A stretch of 56,961 bases of DNA from Sphingomonas sp. dw_22 (GTDB taxonomy: Bacteria > Pseudomonadota > Alphaproteobacteria > Sphingomonadales > Sphingomonadaceae): positions 1-56,961 of the forward strand of contig NZ_JAAVVE010000025.1 in the NCBI RefSeq assembly GCF_018449795.1, read 5' to 3'. Of this stretch, positions 6,880 through 15,221 are shown one piece after another. The position numbers and the translations under genes are program-made. The notes below the pieces were generated by a model. The model did no database searches and had not been told where the DNA came from. It saw only the letters and a list, made by a program, of their open reading frames with translations. Each line of letters starts with the position of its first letter. Positions within the stretch are counted from its first letter, which is position 1.

Positions 6880-9777
6880 TCAGAACCGGAACCGGGCGCC
6901 GAAATAATATTGCGGCCCGCTCTCGCTCACTTCGGCGATGCTGTCATAGCCGCCCTTGTAGAACACGTCCTTGGTGTCGGTCACGTTGAGCACCTGGAAC
7001 TTGAGCTGGACGTTCTTGGTCAGGTCATACTGCGCCGAGAGGTTCAGATAGCCCGCGTCCTGGACGCTGCGGTTGGTCGAGCTGTTCGGCTTGTAATAAT
7101 GCGAACGGTAGCGGTAGCTCGCCCGCAGCGAGAGCCCGCTCTTTTCCCAATAGACCGAGCCGTTGGCGACATATTTGGACAGGCCGATCAGGTTCTCGGG
7201 ATCGAGATAGGGCGCCAGCGTAGAGGTATCGGGATATTCGAAATTGGCGAAGGCGACGTTCAGCGATCCGCTGACGCCGAAGCCGCTGAGCAGCCCGGGA
7301 AGCCAGGTGAACGCATGGCTGCCGGTGAACTCGACGCCGTAGAGGTGCCGCATCTCCGAATCATTGGCCGGCGCGATCAGCTCGACGTCATAGCTCTGCT
7401 GGGTCGCCGGATTGGCATCGACCTGGGTCGTCACCGTGATCGTCGTCGGGATGCCCGCCTCGCGCGAGATTACCGTGCCGCGCAGCCATTTGTAATAGCC
7501 CGCGACCGAGAACAGCGTGTCCTTGCCCAGATAGAATTCCAGGCTGGCGTCAGCGTTCCAGCCACGCAGCGGCTTCAGGTTCGGGTTGCCGCTGGTCGGG
7601 TTGAAGGTGACGTCCGATGCGCCGCCCGGGCCTGAGGTCGGATTGAGGTTGATGCCCGCGCCGAAGCTCTCGATCGGCGAGCGTGACAAGGCGCGATAGC
7701 CGGCCAGGCGCAGCTTGATCTGGCTCGACAGCTCGAACGCCAGGTTCAGGCTGGGCAGGAAATATTCGTAGCTGCCCTTCAGCGTATCGGTGGTGATCGT
7801 GCCGTTCGGATCGGCCGCCACGGTGAAATTGTCGCCGGCCGTGTCGATCGTCACCTTGAACGGCAGGCGATAGCCGATCGACGTGATATTGGTCTTCACA
7901 TAGCGCAGGCCGATATTGCCGCTGAACGGCGTCGAGCCCAGGTCGCCGCCGAAGCTGGCCATCGCATAGGCCGCCTTGATCCGTTCGCGCACGTCGATGT
8001 CGCCCGGATCGCGCGTCTCGCTGGGATAGGGCAGCGCGCTGTCGCTGCCGGTGAAGGCGCGGAACAGGCATTTATTGTCGAACGTCGCCCAATTGGTGAC
8101 GTTGGTATCGGTGGTCGGGAAGAACTGCTTGGTCGGGAATGCCGTGCGGCAATCCTGGTTTGCCTTGGTGATGATCTGCGCCGGCGTCATGCCGCCATAG
8201 CCGACGATCGTGTTCAGATCGTTGTTGGCGTTGCCGTCCAGCGTGCGGTGATGCTCGGAATAGCGCCCGCCGACCTTGATCGATCGGATGAAGCCCTGGT
8301 CGAAGCTGTATTCGGCATCCAGGCGGCCCGCATAGATATCGTCCTTGCGATCGGTGGCGAAGCGGTTGCGCGCATAGACCGAGTTGGCAGCATTGGCCGC
8401 GAAATTGTCCGGATTGGTGATGTCGAAATTGTCGAACGTCACCACCGGCACGATCGGGCTGTCGCTATAGTCGAGCGTGTAGCCGACGCGCCGGGTGGAG
8501 CGCATCCGCGTCGCCATCTGCGTCTCGGTGCGGTGCGATTGCGAGAAGCTGCCGTCGCCGGTGATGGCGAGGTGATCGTCCTTCCAGCCGATCGTCGCGG
8601 CGGCGGCGATATATTCCTCGTCGCGCTCGCGCAGCTCGAGCTGGTCCTCCAGGTTCGAATTGCCCGAATATTTGATGAGCGCGCCTTCGGTATAGCCGTT
8701 GGTACCGTCGCCGACGATGATCGGATTGATGCCGCGCAGCGCCTCGGCGATCGCGAAGACGTTGCGGTCCTCGGTCGATTCGCGCTTCGAATATTGGCCG
8801 TCGAGCGCAATATCGAGGTTGGGCGTCGGCTTCCACTGGAGCGCGCCGATCACCGCATTGCGCAGCTCGCGGGTGCGCTGCTGGCGGAAGCTGCGCGACT
8901 GGGTGGCGTAATAGGTACCGCCGAGCGTCTCGCCGGCGCGGGGCGTGGAGCCCTGGACGCAGTTGGTGGTGGCGGCGCCGGGATTCAGCGCCGCGGTGTT
9001 GCACGGCACATAGGCCGAATTGCCATTGTAATAATCCTCGGGCGCGGCGACGTCCTGGCGCTGCACGCCGATCGAGATGCCGATATCGCCGATGCCGGTG
9101 TGGAACTGATCGACATAGGACAGGTTGGCGCGATAGCCGAGCCCGTCCCGGCCGACGATGTCGTCGTCCTTGGGCAGATAGGAGCCGCGGAACTCGCCCT
9201 GGATGCGGCGCTTGCCGTAATCGAGCGGCTTCAGCGACCTGAGTTCGATCACGCCGCCAATGCCGCCCTCCAGGAAGTCCGCCTGTTGCGACTTGTAGAC
9301 GATCACGCCGTTGACGAGCTCGGACGGGAATTGCTGGAACGCCACCGAACGGTCCGGCCCGGCGGTCGAGACTTCGCGGCCGTTGAATTCGGAAAAGCTC
9401 AAGGTCGGCCCAAGGCCGCGGATCGAAAGCTCGTTGGCATTGCCCTTGAAGCGATCCGCCGAGACGCCGGTAATGCGCTCCAGCGTGTCGCCCACGCTGT
9501 TGTCGGGCAGCGCGCCGATCTCGTCGTTGACGATGCCGTCCAGGATCACGGCGGCGTTGCGCTTGACGTCGATCGAGCTGCGCTGCTCGGCGCGGGCGCC
9601 GGTGACGACGATCCCCTGGGCAGCCTCGGCGCTCTCCTCGGCTTCGACGCTCTGCGTGGGATCGGCCTGGGCCGGATCGGCCGTCTGGGCAAAGGCCGGC
9701 AAGGCGGCGCAAGCGGATGCGAGCAGCGCGACCCGCACTGCGGCGCGGCCGAACGTGGAAATAGCGATTCCGGACAT
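6880..9777 (-). CDS. TonB-dependent outer-membrane receptor, glycan type
   Basis: 965-residue outer-membrane receptor. After a signal peptide (MSGIAISTFGRAAVRVALLA...) comes a short linker with IVVTGARAEQRSSIDVKR, the TonB box and plug start. The plug continues through SVGDTLERITGVSADRF and LEGGIGGVIELRSLKPLDYG. A long beta barrel follows, ending in the aromatic terminus YYFGARFRF. This long plug/barrel form is common in sphingomonad and caulobacter sugar-uptake receptors. The start at 9777 is favoured by a strong GGAGGGGAG ribosome binding site; a 33-residue upstream extension is rejected. Predicted promoter and GntR operator lie 52-81 bp upstream. It probably imports oligouronides released by the two lyase-like enzymes; no SusD partner is encoded. 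Confidence 0.93.
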   Translation of the reverse strand: MSGIAISTFGRAAVRVALLASACAALPAFAQTADPAQADPTQSVEAEESAEAAQGIVVTGARAEQRSSIDVKRNAAVILDGIVNDEIGALPDNSVGDTLERITGVSADRFKGNANELSIRGLGPTLSFSEFNGREVSTAGPDRSVAFQQFPSELVNGVIVYKSQQADFLEGGIGGVIELRSLKPLDYGKRRIQGEFRGSYLPKDDDIVGRDGLGYRANLSYVDQFHTGIGDIGISIGVQRQDVAAPEDYYNGNSAYVPCNTAALNPGAATTNCVQGSTPRAGETLGGTYYATQSRSFRQQRTRELRNAVIGALQWKPTPNLDIALDGQYSKRESTEDRNVFAIAEALRGINPIIVGDGTNGYTEGALIKYSGNSNLEDQLELRERDEEYIAAAATIGWKDDHLAITGDGSFSQSHRTETQMATRMRSTRRVGYTLDYSDSPIVPVVTFDNFDITNPDNFAANAANSVYARNRFATDRKDDIYAGRLDAEYSFDQGFIRSIKVGGRYSEHHRTLDGNANNDLNTIVGYGGMTPAQIITKANQDCRTAFPTKQFFPTTDTNVTNWATFDNKCLFRAFTGSDSALPYPSETRDPGDIDVRERIKAAYAMASFGGDLGSTPFSGNIGLRYVKTNITSIGYRLPFKVTIDTAGDNFTVAADPNGTITTDTLKGSYEYFLPSLNLAFELSSQIKLRLAGYRALSRSPIESFGAGINLNPTSGPGGASDVTFNPTSGNPNLKPLRGWNADASLEFYLGKDTLFSVAGYYKWLRGTVISREAGIPTTITVTTQVDANPATQQSYDVELIAPANDSEMRHLYGVEFTGSHAFTWLPGLLSGFGVSGSLNVAFANFEYPDTSTLAPYLDPENLIGLSKYVANGSVYWEKSGLSLRASYRYRSHYYKPNSSTNRSVQDAGYLNLSAQYDLTKNVQLKFQVLNVTDTKDVFYKGGYDSIAEVSESGPQYYFGARFRF

Positions 9778-9828
9778 AGTTTCTCCCCTCCCGGTATTTT
9801 TGGCGTGCCCGTGTTCGGGTCTTACGCT

Positions 9829-9841
9829 TTGGTAAGGCCAC
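9829..9841 (-). promoter_or_regulatory. Predicted GntR operator, site 2 (TonB receptor gene)
   Basis: On the minus strand GTGGCCTTACCAA. It overlaps the probable -10 (TTACCA, 9835-9830), which sits 17 bp after a TTGACA at 9858-9853. The extended -35 string TTGACACCGGT is shared with the promoter of the next gene upstream (9897-11771). Binding here would block RNA polymerase. Confidence 0.7.
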
Positions 9842-9896
9842 TTTGTCACCGGTGTCAACCCAATTGACCTGAACAATCTGCGCGAAGCCGCACCCG

Positions 9897-11771
9897 CTAT
9901 TTATAGCGGATCGTCCAGCCGAGAATCAGCGGCTTGTCCAGCCGCAGCGCGCCGCTGTGGCAGGCGATACGAGTCGCGAACGGCCCGCTCGGCGCCTGAT
10001 AGGGCGCGCCGGACGCGGGGCGCGCCTCGCACCGATCGAGCCCCTGGGCGGAGAAGCCGGTCACTTCCCCCTGGCCGAATCGAATATCCCCGCCTTGCAC
10101 CACCGGCTGGCCGGAAAAGCTGGCGAATTCCATGTCGATCGCACGAATATCGAGCGGCTTGGCCGCCCGATAGCGATCGGTGCGCACGATCCCGCCGGGC
10201 GTGAATTCATAGCGCGTCTCCACCGCCACCCGCTTGTCGGCCACCGAATCCTTACCGCCCATCCGGTCCATCGCGTCGAGCCGATAGGTCAGGATCGTCC
10301 GCTTGCCCTGCCGGACCAGCTTCACGTCGCGAAACCAGGCTAGCGGCATCAGCACGCTGCCGTCCGCCAGCGTGAAGCGCGGCACCAGATGCGGATAGGT
10401 CGCGTCCGCCGATCCCGAGAGCATCCCCGCCGCGTAAGGCACGGGGAAATAGGGATTGTTCATATGCTGGCCGTCGCCGCCGTTGAGGAGCGGCAGGCCG
10501 ATGACATGCGCGCCGTCGCGGATCGTAAGCAGCGCGCGGTCATGCGCGCCGCGGGCAAACCAGGTGAGCGTCACCGGCGGCAGCGTGCCCAGCCATGCGG
10601 CATAACCGGCCGAAGCCGCGCGCCTGCGATAGCCCAGTTCGTTCCAGATCGCGTTCGTATAGATATACTGCCGGGCGAGGCTGAGATTCTCACCCAATAT
10701 CCGATGCTTGCCTCGATAGGCATCGGTGCGCCGGCCATCGTCCCACAGATTGACCGAGCCGGTCTGTGGATCCAGCCAGAAATCGGCATAGCGCGCCGCG
10801 ATGCGCGAGGAGAGCGCATAGGCCATGTCGCGCTCCTGCGGACTGAGCACCCCCAGCTTCGCCGCCGCGGTCAGCACTTCGAGGAACGCGGTCTCGCCAT
10901 AGGCGCCGATGCTGCGGCCATATTCCCAGCCCTCGCCGGTCAGGCTCGCGCGTAGCAGCATCAGCTCGGCCGACTTGCGCAGCCACGCCTTGACCTGCGG
11001 CGTCGCCTCCATGCCGGTCTCGATGAAACGCTGGGCGATCTCGCCGATCAGCAACACCGAATAACGATCGAACCGCCCATCCCCATCGGTCTCGTCGGCA
11101 AAGCCGTAGACGCCCGAATAGGTGCCGTAATGATCGAGCATCCGCTTGAGCAGAGCCTCGCTGGCCGCCGCATCCTCCCAGCCGAGAAGGTAGCGCAGCC
11201 GCGCCACGCTGAACGCCACGCCGTAATAATTGTTGGGCAAATCGATGAGCTTGAGCGTCTTCGCATCGACGAAGCGGCGCCAGTCGAGCCTCTCGCGCAG
11301 CGCCGCGAGCGTCTCCGGGCGCACGGCCTGGTCGAGCAACCCGGCCTGCTTCAGCGCGTGGAGCGCAGAGATATAATAATAGATTCCCCAGCTATCATTA
11401 TGTTCGCCCACGGTCAGATCGGCGATGTCGCGATAGGCGGCGAGATATTCGGGAAGGCGCGGATCGCCGCGCGGCATGGCGAGCAGCAGATAGGAGAGGC
11501 CCGAGGCGATCTTGCCCGGCAGGAACTTGTCGCCGCTGTCGAACACCGGCACGCCGTCGATCGTCAGGCCGCGCTTCTCGCGGAGAAGCTGATGGAGCAG
11601 CGCCTCGAGCTGCGGGAGCAGCCGGCCGGTGACGGTAGCATCCATCGCCGGCGCCTGGGCATAGGCCGGGCCGTGCGGCGCCGGCACAGCCGACTGGGCG
11701 AAGGCGGGGGTGCCAAAGGCGGCAAGACAGACGCCGGCGCAGAATGCGCGCACGGGCAAGGGGGTATGCAA
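9897..11771 (-). CDS. Large secreted enzyme of unrecognised family in glycan locus (lyase-like architecture)
   Basis: 624-residue protein that I cannot place in a named family. The N-terminal signal peptide (through TPAFAQ) predicts export. Residues ~50-400 are helix-rich with aromatic and acidic motifs spaced as in alpha/alpha toroids: HNDSWGIYYYISALHAL, LPNNYYGVAFSVARLRYLLG, DETDGDGRFDRYSVLLIGE and GEGWEYGRSIGAYGET. The C-terminal third looks like a beta sandwich. Toroid plus sandwich is the layout of several polysaccharide lyases, so a lyase role is inferred. TTG at 11771 is the likely start: AGGAGAG lies 5 nt upstream, and the 12-codon extension would run through the operator. Coregulation with the TonB receptor supports a role in degrading the same glycan. 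Confidence 0.7.
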   Translation of the reverse strand: MHTPLPVRAFCAGVCLAAFGTPAFAQSAVPAPHGPAYAQAPAMDATVTGRLLPQLEALLHQLLREKRGLTIDGVPVFDSGDKFLPGKIASGLSYLLLAMPRGDPRLPEYLAAYRDIADLTVGEHNDSWGIYYYISALHALKQAGLLDQAVRPETLAALRERLDWRRFVDAKTLKLIDLPNNYYGVAFSVARLRYLLGWEDAAASEALLKRMLDHYGTYSGVYGFADETDGDGRFDRYSVLLIGEIAQRFIETGMEATPQVKAWLRKSAELMLLRASLTGEGWEYGRSIGAYGETAFLEVLTAAAKLGVLSPQERDMAYALSSRIAARYADFWLDPQTGSVNLWDDGRRTDAYRGKHRILGENLSLARQYIYTNAIWNELGYRRRAASAGYAAWLGTLPPVTLTWFARGAHDRALLTIRDGAHVIGLPLLNGGDGQHMNNPYFPVPYAAGMLSGSADATYPHLVPRFTLADGSVLMPLAWFRDVKLVRQGKRTILTYRLDAMDRMGGKDSVADKRVAVETRYEFTPGGIVRTDRYRAAKPLDIRAIDMEFASFSGQPVVQGGDIRFGQGEVTGFSAQGLDRCEARPASGAPYQAPSGPFATRIACHSGALRLDKPLILGWTIRYK

Positions 11772-11784
11772 TTGGCCTCTCCTT

Positions 11785-11797
11785 TTGGTCAGGCCAA
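11785..11797 (-). promoter_or_regulatory. Predicted GntR operator, site 3 (unknown lyase-like gene)
   Basis: TTGGCCTGACCAA on the minus strand, the best copy: 10 of 13 positions are palindromic. It abuts a candidate -10 (GAAATT, 11801-11796) placed 17 bp after TTGACA at 11824-11819. That -35 overlaps the stop codon of the regulator gene upstream. Confidence 0.7.
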
Positions 11798-11820
11798 TTT
11801 CAGTCACATGGCTACCGGTG

Positions 11821-12591
11821 TCAAGCCGATCCTATCTTGAGGCGCCGGGTGACGCTGTCGCGCTGGGCGGTGAGCGCGCTGCGGGCGCGCTCCATCACTT
11901 CCAGCTCGGTGGCCTCCAGCAGATCGTCGACCACCCCGCGCAGATGCAGCCGCATCGCGTTGCGCGCCGCATTCGGATCGCGCGACCGCAGCGCCTCGAC
12001 GATCGGACGATGCTCCTCGACGCGGGGCGTCACCCCGCCGCGCTGGGCACGGGCGAACATGTTGGCGCAGAGCGGCGATTTGGTGCGCAATTCCCAGAGA
12101 TATTCGACGACGCTACGGATCGCGGCATTGCCGGTCGCATTGGCGATCGCGAGGTGGAAGCGATGGTCCGCGTCGAGCAACGCCGGCTCGTCGGGCTCGT
12201 TCGCCGCCATTTCGGCAAGAAGGCCGTCCAGTTCCGCAAGCTGCTCGTCGGTGATCGAGACCGCGGCGAGCGCCACCGCCTCGCCCTCGAACAGGATCCG
12301 CGCCTCGGTCAGGTCGAAGGCGCCGACATCGAAGTTGAGCGCATCCTCGCGCCGCCCGCTGCCATGATCGCGCTTGGTCACATAGAGGCCCGAGCCGTGC
12401 CGCGCCTCGATCCAGCCCCGCATCTCGAGCGCGATCATCGCCTCGCGGATGGTGGGGCGGCTGACCTTATATTCCTCGGCCAGGTCGCGCTCGCCCGGCA
12501 GGCGCGAGCCCGGCGACCAGCGCCCGGCCTCGATCCCGTCGGCGATCGAGGCGGCCACCCGCTGATAGAGTTTGTTCCCGGTGATCTTCAT
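11821..12591 (-). CDS. FadR-subfamily GntR transcriptional regulator of the glycan locus
   Basis: 256-residue regulator. The N-terminal winged helix has [19 protein letters not shown] and [20 protein letters not shown], the GntR hallmark. The C-terminal all-helical FCD domain has the metal/ligand positions [16 protein letters not shown] and the final [10 protein letters not shown]. FadR-type regulators of uronate metabolism (UxuR, ExuR) respond to sugar acids, so an aldonate or uronate effector is plausible here. ATG at 12591 has AGGA upstream; the GTG at 12606 lacks a site. It is divergent from manD. A TTGGCCTKACCAM motif occurs at manD and before three other units of the locus, which argues for a local repressor. 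Confidence 0.88.
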   Translation of the reverse strand: MKITGNKLYQRVAASIADGIEAGRWSPGSRLPGERDLAEEYKVSRPTIREAMIALEMRGWIEARHGSGLYVTKRDHGSGRREDALNFDVGAFDLTEARILFEGEAVALAAVSITDEQLAELDGLLAEMAANEPDEPALLDADHRFHLAIANATGNAAIRSVVEYLWELRTKSPLCANMFARAQRGGVTPRVEEHRPIVEALRSRDPNAARNAMRLHLRGVVDDLLEATELEVMERARSALTAQRDSVTRRLKIGSA

Positions 12592-12619
12592 GACTGTCCT
12601 GTTCACGCCGGATCATAGG

Positions 12620-12649
12620 TTGACACGCTCGCTTGGGAAAGGGGATATT
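12620..12649 (+). promoter_or_regulatory. Probable sigma-70 promoter of manD
   Basis: TTGACA at 12620-12625 and GATATT at 12644-12649, spaced by 18 bp. The last two bases are also the first two of the operator at 12648, so regulator and polymerase would compete. Confidence 0.6.
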
Positions 12650-12660
12650 GGCCTGACCAC
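12648..12660 (+). promoter_or_regulatory. Predicted GntR operator, site 4 (manD)
   Basis: TTGGCCTGACCAC, differing at one base from site 3. It lies 16 bp before the TTG start of manD and overlaps the -10 box. Confidence 0.7.
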
Positions 12661-12676
12661 TCCAGGGGACCAGCCT

Positions 12677-13888
12677 TTGCCTCGCATCACTTCCGTCCGC
12701 GTGATCGTCACGCGCCCCGGCCGCAACTTCGTGACCGTCAAGATCGAGACCGACGAAGGCATTTACGGCATCGGCGACGCGACGCTGAACGGCCGCGAGC
12801 TGGCGGTGGCGAGCTACCTCACCGATCATGTCGCCCCCGTGCTGATCGGCCGCGACGCGCACCGGATCGAGGATATCTGGCAATATCTCTACAAGGGCGC
12901 GTACTGGCGCCGCGGCCCCGTGACCATGTCCGCGATCGCCGCGATCGACATGGCGCTGTGGGACATCAAGGGCAAGGTCGCGGGGCTCCCCGTCTACCAG
13001 CTTCTCGGCGGCGCCAGTCGCGACGGCTGCATGGTCTATGGTCATGCCAATGGATCGGACGTGTCCGAGACGATCGAGCGCGCCCAGGAATATCTGGAAA
13101 AGGGCTACAAGGCCGTCCGGCTGCAATCGGGCGTGCCGGGGCTGAAATCCACCTATGGGGTCTCGGGCGAGCGCTTCTATTACGAGCCGGCCAAGGGATC
13201 GCTGCCCGAGGAATCCTTCTGGTCCACCTCGAAATACATGCGCCTGGTGCCCGAGCTGTTCCAGCGCGGGCGGGATGCGCTGGGGTGGGACATCCATCTG
13301 CTCCACGACGTGCATCACCGGCTGACACCGATCGAGGCCGGGCGGCTGGGCAAGGATCTGGAGCCCTATCGCCTGTTCTGGCTGGAAGACGCGACTCCGG
13401 CCGAGAACCAGGAAGCGTTCCGCCTGATCCGCCAGCACACCACCACGCCGCTGGCGGTGGGCGAGATCTTCAATTCGATCTGGGATGCGAAGCAGCTCAT
13501 CGAGGAGCAGTTGATCGACTATATCCGCGCCACCGTGGTCCATGCCGGCGGCATCACCCATCTGCGCCGCATCGCCGCGCTGGCGGACCTCTATCAGGTC
13601 CGCACCGGCTGCCACGGCGCGACCGATCTCTCGCCGGTGACGATGGCGGCGGCGCTGCATTTCGGCCTGTCGGTGCCCAATTTCGGCATCCAGGAATATA
13701 TGGTTCACACCGAGGAGACCGACGCCGTCTTCCCCCACGCCTATCGCTTCGATCAGGGGCTGATGCACCCGGGCGACGCGCCGGGGCTGGGCGTCGACAT
13801 CGACGAGACGCTGGCCGCCAAATACGAATATAGCCGCGCCTATCTGCCGGTGAACCGGCTCGAGGACGGGACGATGTTCAACTGGTGA
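12677..13888 (+). CDS. manD: D-mannonate dehydratase (enolase superfamily, ManD)
   Basis: 403 residues, the same length as characterised ManD enzymes. It dehydrates D-mannonate to 2-keto-3-deoxygluconate, the step after glucuronate isomerase and fructuronate reductase. Sequence blocks match the family closely: [109 protein letters not shown] and the C-terminal [10 protein letters not shown]. These supply the metal ligands and the Tyr/His acid-base residues. The TTG start at 12677 is supported by an AGGGGA site 7 nt upstream and by the usual protein N-terminus; the 35-residue extension is spurious. The companion genes (uxaC, uxuB, kdgK) are not in this window. Confidence 0.93.
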   Translation: MPRITSVRVIVTRPGRNFVTVKIETDEGIYGIGDATLNGRELAVASYLTDHVAPVLIGRDAHRIEDIWQYLYKGAYWRRGPVTMSAIAAIDMALWDIKGKVAGLPVYQLLGGASRDGCMVYGHANGSDVSETIERAQEYLEKGYKAVRLQSGVPGLKSTYGVSGERFYYEPAKGSLPEESFWSTSKYMRLVPELFQRGRDALGWDIHLLHDVHHRLTPIEAGRLGKDLEPYRLFWLEDATPAENQEAFRLIRQHTTTPLAVGEIFNSIWDAKQLIEEQLIDYIRATVVHAGGITHLRRIAALADLYQVRTGCHGATDLSPVTMAAALHFGLSVPNFGIQEYMVHTEETDAVFPHAYRFDQGLMHPGDAPGLGVDIDETLAAKYEYSRAYLPVNRLEDGTMFNW

Positions 13889-13933
13889 AGGCCGCCGCCC
13901 ATTCGCAACGCGTGCGCAGGCGGCGGGCCGGCC
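13889..13933. terminator. GC-rich stem-loop between convergent genes
   Basis: CGCCGCC / GGCGGCG arms flank an 18-nt loop between the ends of manD and the YegP-like gene. No T tract follows on either strand, so a terminator role is only suggested by position. Confidence 0.3.
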
Positions 13934-14107
13934 TCAATCCTCCTCGACGGGCGCGCCGGGGCCATTCTTGAGGATCGACTCGATCGCGTTCTTCGCGGAA
14001 GCCTTGGACGTATAGCCTTCGGTCCAGAAGATCACCTCGGCATTGTACTTGAACTTGGCGACATACTCGCCAGCCTTGTTCTGCTCGATCAAGAACTTGT
14101 GCGCCAT
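13934..14107 (-). CDS. Small YegP/DUF1508-like protein
   Basis: 57-residue protein, one copy of the ~50-residue YegP (DUF1508) fold: KFLIEQNKAGEYVAKFKYN followed by EGYTSKASAKNAIESI. The conserved Gly-Tyr-Thr-Ser-Lys turn is intact. The function of this family is unknown; it is small, cytoplasmic and usually a dimer of two such repeats. ATG at 14107 has an AGGAGAG site. A long upstream open frame on this strand to 14944 is not the gene. Confidence 0.8.
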   Translation of the reverse strand: MAHKFLIEQNKAGEYVAKFKYNAEVIFWTEGYTSKASAKNAIESILKNGPGAPVEED

Positions 14108-14141
14108 ACGACTCTCCTGACTAGAGGAAGAGTAACATAGG

Positions 14142-15221
14142 TTAGAAACGGGCAGGCGAATAGCGGTCAGCGTCGATATGCGCGACGCTTGCGTCGAGCG
14201 CGCGGCCGAGCAGGAGCGCCGCCGCCAGGCGGGCCGCGGCGGGCGCGGTCTGGATGCCGAAGCCGCCCTGCCCCGCGCACCAGAAGAAGCCGGGAACGCG
14301 CTCGTCAAAGCCGTAGACGGGGCGCCGATCGGGCGCGAAGCTGCGCAGGCCCGCCCATTTGTGCTCCAGCGCCTGGATGCGCCAATCCACGGCATGCTCG
14401 AACCGGTCGATCGCGATGGCGATATCGATCTCCTCGGGCTGGGCATCGCAGGGATCGCTGGCGATCTCGTCATGCGGGCTGAGCCACAGCCGCCCTCCAG
14501 CCTCGGGCTTGAAGTAGAAGCTGCCCCCGATATGCGCGACCAGCGGACAGCCCTCGGGCGGCGCAGGATCGGTGCGGAGCTGCGCCATGGTCCGGCGATA
14601 GGGCTGGATGCCCAGCGGCCGCGCTCCCGCCATCGCCGCGACCGGATCGGCCCACGCACCGGCGGCATCGACCAGCACGTCCGCCTCGAAATACCCGGCG
14701 CGGGTCGCCAGCCGCCAAGTGCCGGCCCGTTCGGTGGATTCGAGCGCGGCGGAAAGAACCAGCTCGGCCCCGGCCCGCCGGGCGGTGGCGAGGAAGGCGG
14801 CGTGGAGTCCGGCGACGTCGATATATTCGCAGCTCGGCTCATGGACGCCCAGGCTCCATTCGGAGCGCAGGCCCGGCACCATCTCGCGCGGATCGACCGT
14901 GCGCAGCTCCACGCCGCTGCCGTCGAATTCGGCCAGAAACGCATCGATCTCCGCCGCGTCCTGCGCCCGCCCGATATGGAGCGAGCTCAGCGGATCGAGG
15001 AAGCCGCCTTCGCGCAGCGCCGGCCCCGAGGCGGTGGTGAGCGGCTGGATGTCCGGCCCGCCATAGGTTTCGGACCAGAAGGCGGCGGAGCGGCCGGTGG
15101 AATGATAGCCGGGCCTGTCCTCGCCCTCCAGGATCAGCACGCGCGCATGCGGGGCGAGCTCGGCGGCAAGGCTGGCGCCCGCGATGCCGGCGCCGATGAT
15201 GGCGATATCGTAGCGGCTCAA
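14142..15221 (-). CDS. FAD-dependent oxidoreductase (D-amino-acid oxidase/glycine oxidase type)
   Basis: 359-residue DAO-family flavoenzyme. The N-terminal Rossmann fold has IAIIGAGIAGASLAAELAPH, then a basic/Ser-rich FAD loop (GYHSTGRSAAFWSETYGG). The C-terminal FAD closure FFWCAGQGGFGIQTAPAAAR is also typical. Substrate candidates are amino acids, 2-hydroxy acids or glycerol-like molecules; none can be chosen. The start is read as TTG at 15221, which overlaps the stop of the upstream hydrolase as TTGA, so translation is probably coupled. The next in-frame ATG would cut away the dinucleotide-binding motif. No paired electron-acceptor gene is seen. Confidence 0.82.
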   Translation of the reverse strand: MSRYDIAIIGAGIAGASLAAELAPHARVLILEGEDRPGYHSTGRSAAFWSETYGGPDIQPLTTASGPALREGGFLDPLSSLHIGRAQDAAEIDAFLAEFDGSGVELRTVDPREMVPGLRSEWSLGVHEPSCEYIDVAGLHAAFLATARRAGAELVLSAALESTERAGTWRLATRAGYFEADVLVDAAGAWADPVAAMAGARPLGIQPYRRTMAQLRTDPAPPEGCPLVAHIGGSFYFKPEAGGRLWLSPHDEIASDPCDAQPEEIDIAIAIDRFEHAVDWRIQALEHKWAGLRSFAPDRRPVYGFDERVPGFFWCAGQGGFGIQTAPAAARLAAALLLGRALDASVAHIDADRYSPARF

